Positions 21,666 to 29,896 of a stretch of 29,896 nucleotides of DNA are shown piece after piece. This DNA comes from Priapulus caudatus (lineage: Eukaryota; Priapulida; Priapulimorpha; Priapulimorphida; Priapulidae), in the NCBI RefSeq assembly GCF_000485595.1, contig NW_014577207.1, positions 171,363 to 201,258 of the forward strand. Reading direction: 5' to 3'. The translations under genes were made by a program, and so were the position numbers. Under the pieces are notes generated by a model. It saw only the letters and a list, made by a program, of their open reading frames with translations. It was not told where the DNA came from and ran no database searches. Each line of letters starts with the position of its first letter. The stretch's first letter is position 1.

Positions 21666-23323
21666 AACGTGTTAAGGACATGATATGCAGAAATATATTA
21701 TCAGGTTAATTGCGCGAAGTCATCATATGTTATGTTACGTTTCAACCATGAACTATACGACGGAATCTATACACAACATAGAATACTAATTACATTCTGA
21801 AATGCTTCTCCGCTTTATAAAACAAAAACAATCTGCATTTACAGTTTGATTTGAAATATATTAAACAACATAACTGAATGCACGAGTCGCCACGACGCAT
21901 ACACGACACCTCACAACAGCGGGTGTTTGTCTCTGCCGACGCCGAACAAAATCACGACGCCTCCCTAATTTTCACTCTACTCGCGCCTTATGACAAATTG
22001 CTCATTTGAGCAGTGAACAGACGCCGTCGTGTTGAGTAGCAGGCGCGTGTGTGTGCGTGAGGGCTCGCCTGCCTCGCATCGTGACAGCACACACGACCTT
22101 CTAGCACAAGTTTAATTAACGATGGCAATTTAGATTGCTGTTTTCATTTAGGTAATTTCCGTCCACCTTCTCCATTCTTCGTCCATTATACGTTCGTTAA
22201 AGCGCACAACCCAGTGCGGCATCTGTCCCTGTTATTTCAAACACACCCGCTCTTTCATCATCTCGCCGGCTCGTCTCTGTATCGGGCACCGCCAGACGCG
22301 TCGACCCGCGCGCTGATAACACGGCAGATATTATTAATACGCTAACAAGCCTAATTAATTAAATGTTAATTAGTTATATAGCGATATTGTCGCCCATTAT
22401 CTCTATAGCGAGGAGTAGAGACGGGGCGCGCACAAAGGGCAGGCCGCCGAGCGAAGGCTGCGCATTGCATTCGCAGTCACGTCGCCTGCATGCGCTCGGA
22501 GATTCGTCGCACCCAGTCAACGCTAACGCAGCGCTCGGTTAGGGCCATTGACGCTGCTGCCACTCGCGCGTTGCTACGCTCGCCGTGTATCTGCAGCGTT
22601 TCATACGGACTCGATGGGCGTGTGCACTGACGTCTTCTTATTCTATATAATATACACGCACCTGCCCGACTCGTCTCGCCGAGGCGTCCATTTTAAATGA
22701 AAGAGAGGTGTGGCTTCGAGCGTTCACGAAACAAGTCGAGTATTGTTTCACACGCGATGAGCCTCTGACATCGCTTGTGGCGAGGACGCAGCACGAGCAT
22801 TCTAATGTATCGGGCAGTGTCTGTCACCAACGATGTGATCTATTAAGAAATGTTTTCTGACAGATCTCCAGGCACACAAACATTTGCGTATATGAATTAA
22901 CATAAAGCCCTTGCTGTCTTTTAATCTGTCGAACGAGTTTCGTATTTATTCAAATCTGCAAGAGTGGTCGGTGTTTTCCTTTGGTACAATTGCAAGCGGC
23001 GTGTTTTTGCATCTGCAGCATCACGTTATGTCTCGCTTGCCAGAAAGCGTCGGCGTATATTTTTGCCGAGCAAATTCTAAGGCAACTCCGTGGCTCTCTT
23101 CTGAGGAATGAATGAAGTATGGTGCATGAAAGGTGCAATATTTGAAGAGCGGGTCTCTCAAAGTCTTCACAAATTTCATGCGTTGCTGGGAAAGTGGGTA
23201 CTTAGGCGCTTCGCGTAAGTATTCTAAGCCGCACGTTGCTAGTCTACATGTGTAATGCCTTCCCACGTAGTGGACTTTATTGAACCTTAGCTATGAATTC
23301 GTTTACGTTGTACCGACCTCCGT
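21666..23323. other. No gene seen; CpG-rich centre
   Basis: CpG is plentiful at 22240-22620, with AT-rich islets carrying TAATTA-type cores (22340-22370). TATATAA lies at about 22645. The only open frames of 60 codons or more lie at 22911-23266 on both strands and overlap one another. A regulatory region is possible but nothing specific is supported. Confidence 0.55.
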
Positions 23324-23643
23324 TATCCAAACCTCGCAACAGACCGCTGTATCAAAACATCATATCTGAACGGCCTATCCAAACTCTGCAAGCGCCCATG
23401 CATACTCCAAATATTATACCCCAAAACTCTTCCCCAGTATGAAACCCCAATAACTGACTCCCGTATTAAAACCCACAACCGACCACTACATCGAAATCAT
23501 TTGTCTGAACCGTGTATCTAAACCCCGCAACCGTTCCCGTAGTAAACTCACACAGATCAGATCACAATTACACCCCATAAACTCACCCCTATATCCAAAA
23601 CCCAAAAGAGACGATGTATCTATCCCTCACAACTACCCTTTGT
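23324..23643. repeat. Decayed 26-bp tandem repeat, about 12 units
   Basis: Units of about 26 bp begin with a TATCCAAACC-like start at roughly 23324, 23350, 23376, 23403, 23438, 23464, 23489, 23515, 23540, 23567, 23592 and 23617. Spacing is 25-27 bp except for one of 35. The typical unit reads TATCYAAACCCC, then GCAACCG, then CCCG. Individual units are only moderately similar, so the array is old. The plus strand is rich in A and C and poor in G throughout. The period is not a multiple of three and stops occur in frame, so it is not coding. Confidence 0.75.
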
Positions 23644-26600
23644 AGGGAAACCACGTGACGGAGTCTCGTAACCAATGACATCGATCCCTTCGAAGCAATC
23701 CTGTTCGCCATGATTGTTTCAAAGCGGAACCGGAACGCACGAAATGCGTTACCTGCAGAGCCGACCCGGCTTCGCGCGTGCACTCGTGGTCAATGCACCT
23801 TGCAGATGAGTCAGCAAACCTGCTAGTCGCCGTAGCTTCCTCTGCATTGTGCGCAACGACTCTCGCTCACGCTCCGTCTATTCGTACAATAGCAGCCCGC
23901 AAAACCTTCCAACCTTACACGCTCGCGGTGCATCGAGTCGGAGTATAGCTAGCTGCGATCAAAGTAGCATTGTGCTCAATGGTTCATCGCCATCTCTGCA
24001 TCACAAATAGAGAGGCACTCGCGCGCGGTCCGCGCTGCATGCGCGTGTAGACGCATGCCAGATATTCTATACGCTGCCGGATTACGCTGATCCTGTATAA
24101 AATGACTCAGTTCATAGCCGCACGAAGTCGCGAAGCCTAATCCGTACACATCTTGTTAGCTAACTTAATACAGCGCAGTGACTTAGATGATGGCTGCGAC
24201 AGCGTCATTATGGCGAGCTTATCTGCTCATATTTCATTATGCGGACTTAATGGGTGAACGAGATTCGCGCCATTGTCATTCCACCACCGTGCGCCAGTTG
24301 GGTGTACGTCATAAGCCAATTGCATAAATCACGAACAAGGCAAGTGCGCGCGTAATCGGGAAATTCCGCTCCGAATAGTTAGTTATTAAAGCTGACAGTA
24401 GTTAAAATACATACGTACACATATACAGGGATGTCTATACCTCTAATAACGTGAATGTGAATCAATTTCGGATGTGGATAAATGAACGTGGAGAGCGACT
24501 CGACATTATCGAAGTTATTTTCATGAGATCATTTGTTGTTTAAAATACTATCGTTTCTGCAGACGCCATATCGGACCAAGTGAACAGCGTTTGCCTGTGA
24601 GCGTGCGTAGCAACCAGCAGGCCGAGTGCCAGGCTTGTGATTTACATTAATGGCAGCAGCAGGGAGGCAGGCAGGTGGTTAATTATACGACAGGTTGCCA
24701 GGTACCAGAATCGGCCTCTTGCAATTAACCACGCCACGTTTAAATAGAAGAACCGCATTCCTTTGAAAATTTACGTAAGATCGAATTTTCACTTCGTATC
24801 GCGAATATAATTGTCATAATTTACAAATTACGCAAAATACGCATGCGCGAATGTCCTCAACCCTGGTTGTCGTTACAATAAATATTTCCGTTTAAGTAAT
24901 AATCCGTAATTTCTTATCCAGCTGTTCACGATTTCGTTGCTGTTTCTATATTATCGATCACATCCAGATAATTATCTCCAAATTTCCCTTTTGTTTTTAA
25001 AGGCGTTATTATAAATCACATTTATTTCTTTCCTATTGTTTTCACATGTAGCTCTTACAGCATCGAGCATATAGCAAGCCAACCCAGGTGTAGTCCGTGA
25101 CGCGGAATAGTGCGATGGAATATTAACCGTGATGATTTAATGAAGGTACACATTTTACCGTAGCTACTCATTGCGGGAATTTTCACTTCTTTCTAAGTGG
25201 TCCAGTTATCAGATTCGGCAATATTGCTAATATCCAACATGCTGCTGGAAAAGTTGGACCACCTATACGAATCTGCAAGCATAAAACTCTGCAATGTGCT
25301 AAATGTTTTTTTCTAGATACCAAAAAGCGGTACATGTTAAAAGTTATTGCCCGACAAGATCAAGGACTCTACGTTTACATATAAGCCCTGTTTAGTTACG
25401 CGGCCTGGTCTATGCGCGGTGTGCTTGTATTTGCTTTAGCTGTATTGCTAGCAAAGAGCAAACGCTGGTATCAGCGCGTATGAACTTAGAGTCGAAAATC
25501 AAATAGACTTTAGGAAAACGCCAAATTAAAACATCTTATATTTGATCAGGGTTTCCAAAATCCCTGTATTACATAACAAATTACGAAGTGAGTGCACTCT
25601 CGTATCTGCCGCTGTGGTTCAAAAATAACCGCAAGTGAACCCGCTCTCGTCAACGAACGCCAGGGAGTTGAGCACGTTTCCCCGCTTATTCTGTACATAT
25701 GTGATACACGTGTATCTATCTAACTTGAATAAAATTATTCCTCAGAGCATGCCTGAAGTTACAAATAAGAATTATATTATATAGTTCTGTGAGCGCAACA
25801 TCGGACTTCCAGTACGTAACAATAATTTGCGTTACAAATAATTTCATGCAAAGCTAGAGTATAATTTGCGTATCGATTCTGATTATTAATGATACCAAGG
25901 TTTTCGAATGACACATCCATCCCACATACAACGGAAAGGAAGTCCCACCGCAGGCCAGTCACATAGCGCCACAATCCAGCGTTGTGTCTATGTAAGAAAT
26001 TCAACTCGCCGGCGAGTCGCCCGCCCAGCGTCGAGGCAGAGAACCGAAAACGCTTCGAGTGTAAAATCTAATCTCGACGAAAATACGACGAGCGCTATAT
26101 ACCGCGGCAAGAAATGCCATTAGGGGCGCAGCACTGTTGCAGCCGAGTTGACACGCGGCGGGGCAGTGACAGCAGTGCGTACTCGTACACTCTGACAGCC
26201 GAGCGTGTATACAATTTCCTGCGTTTGACGCTTATGACAACGGTGGCCAATTCCATTCCCGAATATCAGGTTTTGTGCGATCATCACTTTCCTCCTCTTT
26301 TATTGCGCGGCGCGCAATATTTATTTACCCCGAGATAAATCTAATAACATCGTAATAGAGGGGCAGCAATAAATGGCCACCGTCTAACACTTTAAGACCC
26401 GTATAGAGAGTAATCTCTTTAGCTACAAGCCGGGGCGGGGAGCGAGGCACGACGCTGCGAATGCACGCGCAGCCGGCAACCATATTTTCGAGCTGACATT
26501 CACCAGCGAGAACCTTTTTGCTATATATGGTCGCGCAATCGAGATATCATTTACTGGCGAATTTATGAAATTTCGTGCGCTATTGTATTTGATATGAGTC

Positions 26601-27144
26601 GACTGAAAGGGTTGCATTCATGGTGCTTCGGCTGAGTAAACAAGCCGGGCAGAATGGTTGTGCGTTCGCCTCAATGCGCGGTTTTCAATGGCCGCCGCCG
26701 CGCGCATACGGCGTGGAGCGGCTGCATGCCTACATCAACGCTATAGTATTTACGTGGCGCGTATTTAGCTGCCGAGGTCCCCGCTCGCTTTCTGCGCGCA
26801 CCCCGCCAAGCGCATATACACGTGATTTCCCCCCGTTTCGGTTTTGTGTGAGATTTTTTCTAACCGTTGCCGGCGGAATATTGCTTTTAGAAAACCGCAC
26901 GACTTTGCCATGAAGGTTGATTCCGGCCGCCGGTATGTATGCAAGCGGTGGTGGCAGACAGAGGCAGGCCTGTCAGAATCTCCCCGTCTCGATTTCCGGT
27001 TGCACGACAAATGTGGAGGTCCGGCGCGGCGAGCGAAATTCATGCACGTTGAATAAATTATTTTACTCAATTATTGAACCCGAGCCCGGTGGGCGGGATC
27101 AGCAGCTATACGTCTGCCACGACGATGGCATTATAAGCCCAACG
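23644..27144. other. No gene seen; long unique stretch
   Basis: About 3.5 kb of unique sequence. 24000-25776 contains no open frame of 60 codons. CpG-rich patches lie at 23700-24060 and 26400-27020. CAGGTGT occurs once more near 25085. Open frames at 25777-26338 and 26620-27180 run on both strands at once, lack motifs and end in simple repeats, so I do not call them. Confidence 0.6.
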
Positions 27145-27172
27145 TATATATATATATATATATATATATATA
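27145..27172. repeat. (TA)n microsatellite
   Basis: Fourteen TA units without interruption. Confidence 0.95.
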
Positions 27173-28656
27173 AGAAATAATGCACGCCATGCTGCCGTAT
27201 CAAAGCTATTAATATACATAGGTAAACACACGCTCCGAAGGGGTTGCGGCATCGTCGCCACGCCGTAAAAGGAAGGAAACGAAACGAAAAGAAATCGGCT
27301 GAAAGCTGAGCCGCCTTCGATGTTTGCACTACGCCGAATATGTATGAGGGGGTTAATATGGAACATATAAAGTGTCTCAGATTTGCGCTGGCCGCATTAT
27401 TTCGCCCGTATCACCTGCTGAAAAGTGTTGTGCCGATTGTTGGGCGACAAAGTGAATGGCGAGCGATTGCCGAAAACCGCGGCCATTGTCGAAATTATAT
27501 ATACGTTTTTGAAACCGGCTGTTTGCTTATTAATATGATATGTTTACTCAGTTACCTGCCCCTAAATTTCTACCGAACGAACATCGCTAAAACGCCTGCC
27601 CCACTGGTGACCGTTGACTATAGACGCCTGCATACGAGAAGAATGCTAAACGTGGCGCGTTTCTAAAGTTCCATTTGCGAAATAATTCGCTCGCGAGCCC
27701 GCCAAAACGTCTTTATTACTATTTTGAACTACATCTGGCGAAACCGTCCGCACAGTATGACAACTACGACTCCCTCGACATCGATGAGTATACGCGGTAG
27801 ATAAACACACGGGTACAGCAGTGTAGAGAACACACAAGGTGCTAACACCATTCCAGTGGCTAGCTAGCTATCCGCTCGGGTAATTTGTACACTGATCCGT
27901 TTTCCACACGCAAATTATTTGCTCTACGTGAGCGCGGGGCAACACATCAACGCCTATGCTCTGCGATTATCAAGCCTGGGACGCGGAGGCCCGCAGCAAA
28001 GATCGCTACGTAGAGACGGCAGTTCTATTATAGGTGCACCATAGTTAAAATATAGTATCGATAAATATCCTCTCTTTATGGCTATATCCTGTATAGTCCG
28101 TCTATATAAAGGCACATACTAACACAATACAAATGTGCATATTCATTGCCGGGATAATATCCGGCTACATATTATGGCTGCGTTAAACGCCCCGCTAGCG
28201 GTTCCCATCCTCCTGTTGCTACGTATGCGTTCTTCCCGTTCGATATCGTATATGTTTTAACGTGAGAACACGCTCCATTTAAGCTCATTTGTTTCATTGT
28301 TCATCTGACTTGCCGCCATCCGCTTAACCCGTTAACGTACATCGCGTCTCGTGTAAAATTAAGTTTACAAAATTGCCACAATTCTCCACAATTTAACGTC
28401 ATAAGAAATCCGGATACATCGAACAAATTCGCATTAGAATTCTTCTGTTCCATAAAAATCATTTCAGTTATTTATTTCATATATTGCGTTCGCACATTGT
28501 TTTCATTTAGGCAGCGCGTTATATTTCACGATTTGATTTTAATTTGGCCATACCGCGTCGGCCTGTCAACTGTGATTGAGCGCAAAGGTCGGCGCGGAAC
28601 AATTGGTGCCAACCTGCACGCACATATTGACGCCATCGGTCGCAAGGAAGATTGTG
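27173..28656. other. No gene seen
   Basis: Unique sequence. The open frame at 27340-27666 (108 codons, plus) has no recognisable motif. A TATATAAAGG box-like string lies at 28103-28112, but no initiator at the usual 25-30 bp spacing and no open frame follows it. Confidence 0.6.
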
Positions 28657-28715
28657 CGCGTACACACGGGCACACGCACACACGCACGCACGCACGCTGA
28701 CATACACTCACACAA
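28657..28715. repeat. Imperfect CA/CG-rich repeat
   Basis: Short runs of ACACGCAC and CGCACGCA. They generate Thr-His-Ala-Arg and Val-Cys-Ala frames in several phases, which I treat as spurious. Confidence 0.85.
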
Positions 28716-29309
28716 TACGATGGCCCGAGTCACTCTCCTCCGCTCCCTGTCCCCGACCGTCGAGGCCGGACCCCGCCGGCTCGGTTCCATTCGCTAGAAA
28801 TGCCCGAGACGAGGTACCCGAGATATATTATTGAGCGTTACCGGTGCGCATGCTCTGCGCGCTCCACGTATTGAGGGCAACGGCAGCGTCCGTCGTCAGA
28901 CCGGCCCATTACCGTCGATCGTGGCCGGCTGCAGAGCACGCTGATATCTCTCTCTCGCGCTGCGGGCGTGTGTTTATTGTTCTACGGTCGCGCACAGCCG
29001 AGAAGTGTTCGGTGCGGCGGTCGGCCTCCAGACACGCCTATCCGCGCGCTGTACCAATATGATCTCGAGACGTCGTGTAGACACGTTCCGTGAGACAGAG
29101 CGGTGGTCTCGTTTGATGTTGGCCTTTAAATCGATTTGCGGGCGGCGCGGCACACTCGCCCTTCGTCCATCACGACTCGCTTGGGCCGCATGTTCTCTTG
29201 ATGCAAAAAAAGGGCGTTGTGACTTGCACGACACGAGCTGCTACGGCCACCTATGTACGCAGTTCCGGCGCCGCTCAATCACCTATGAGCCACGCACGAC
29301 GGCCACTGG
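28716..29309. other. No gene seen; GC- and CpG-rich
   Basis: Open frames overlap on both strands (28844-29062, 28974-29234, 29005-29328), as expected in GC-rich sequence with few stops. None shows a motif or codon pattern that stands out. Confidence 0.5.
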
Positions 29310-29896
29310 CAATGCCACACACGCCTGATACGCACCAGAAGCACACCCACACACAGCCACCACACACCACACACCCGAGACCCACACACACCACAAACAC
29401 ACCACGCCACCCACACGACACCTCACCACACTCTGCACCTCAGACACCCCCACCCACCAGCGCACACCGCCCCCCCGCTCGCGCCCTCGTAGCCGCGCCC
29501 CACCGACCCCCCCCCCCCCGCACCCCACACACAGATGCACACCCCACCGTTACCCCACACGTCACCGCCCACCGCACCGAATAGCAGCAGACGGACGACA
29601 CCATCACAACATCCCCTGCCCCTGCCCTTATACGGTACACACCCCACCAAGCCGAACACACGCCAATACGCCCGTTACAACACAAAGCACCGACAACACC
29701 CGTACCGCGCTACACACACAAGCCCGGAAACAGATACGCGCCTACAACACCTATGCACGAACACCGATTACCGGCGCTACCACACCCACCAAGCGCGCAC
29801 GACACACAGCATACGCCGTCACGCCACACAAGACGAACCATCACGATCAACGCCGGACGTAGCGCACGACACCAGCCGAACAGATACGCGTGATCG
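29310..29896. repeat. A/C-skewed low-complexity end block
   Basis: From about 29310 to the window end the plus strand is dominated by A and C. For example, 29341-29400 has no T and four G. A 13-base C run lies at about 29507-29519. Unlike a microsatellite, there is no fixed period. The 128-codon frame ending at 29584 is Pro/Thr/His low complexity and not a credible protein. This could be low-quality terminal assembly sequence or a biased natural repeat. Confidence 0.8.

Noticed and set aside
28103-28112. TATATAAAGG as a TATA box
   Set aside because: No initiator at normal spacing, no downstream open frame and no other promoter element.
29198-29584. 128-codon Pro/Thr/His-rich frame
   Set aside because: Lies in the A/C-skewed end block, so its composition reflects the base skew rather than selection on a protein.

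Overview
This looks like non-coding DNA from an animal nuclear genome. It is intergenic or intronic and rich in microsatellites. I found no protein-coding gene, intact tRNA, rRNA, CRISPR array, IS element or bacterial-type operon that I would defend. The lineage is a guess: unique stretches are CpG-rich rather than CpG-depleted (for example around 22440-22560), which fits lightly methylated arthropod genomes, perhaps Hymenoptera. No diagnostic gene confirms this.

Layout. 1-2082 starts with a (TC)n run and then shows no gene, apart from a tRNA T-arm-like remnant near 240. 2083-2378 is a small GC-rich island with open, protein-like frames broken by stops. 2505-2598 is an (ATC)n run. 3443-3479 is a strictly alternating purine-pyrimidine tract. 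5409-6148 holds five copies of CAGGTGT. 7205-7385 is a 44-bp minisatellite. 9039-9079 is a (CA)n run. 10357-10452 is a pure GGAT array followed by a 1.6-kb flank. 13841-14047 is a pyrimidine tract. 14346-17268 is a 2.9-kb imperfect GGAT array, followed by a second copy of the same 1.6-kb flank (17269-18846). Then come (AT)n at 18846, (GT)n at 19806, a 45-bp hairpin-forming minisatellite at 21544-21665, a decayed 26-bp tandem repeat at 23324-23643, (TA)n at 27145, and a terminal block from about 29310 to the end that is almost all A and C in places.

The most notable structure is the [GGAT array + 1.6-kb flank] present twice. The second copy differs from the first mainly by one-base insertions and deletions, often in short homopolymers. 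That pattern suggests an unpolished long-read segment or false assembly duplication at least as strongly as a real segmental duplication.

The very long open frames in the GGAT array (up to about 620 codons, Ser-Ile-His-Pro or Met-Asp-Gly-Trp repeats) are artefacts: neither strand of this tetranucleotide repeat contains a stop codon in any frame. I saw no new multi-gene system. The observations worth following are structural (duplication, minisatellites, assembly quality) plus a few weak regulatory or exon candidates.
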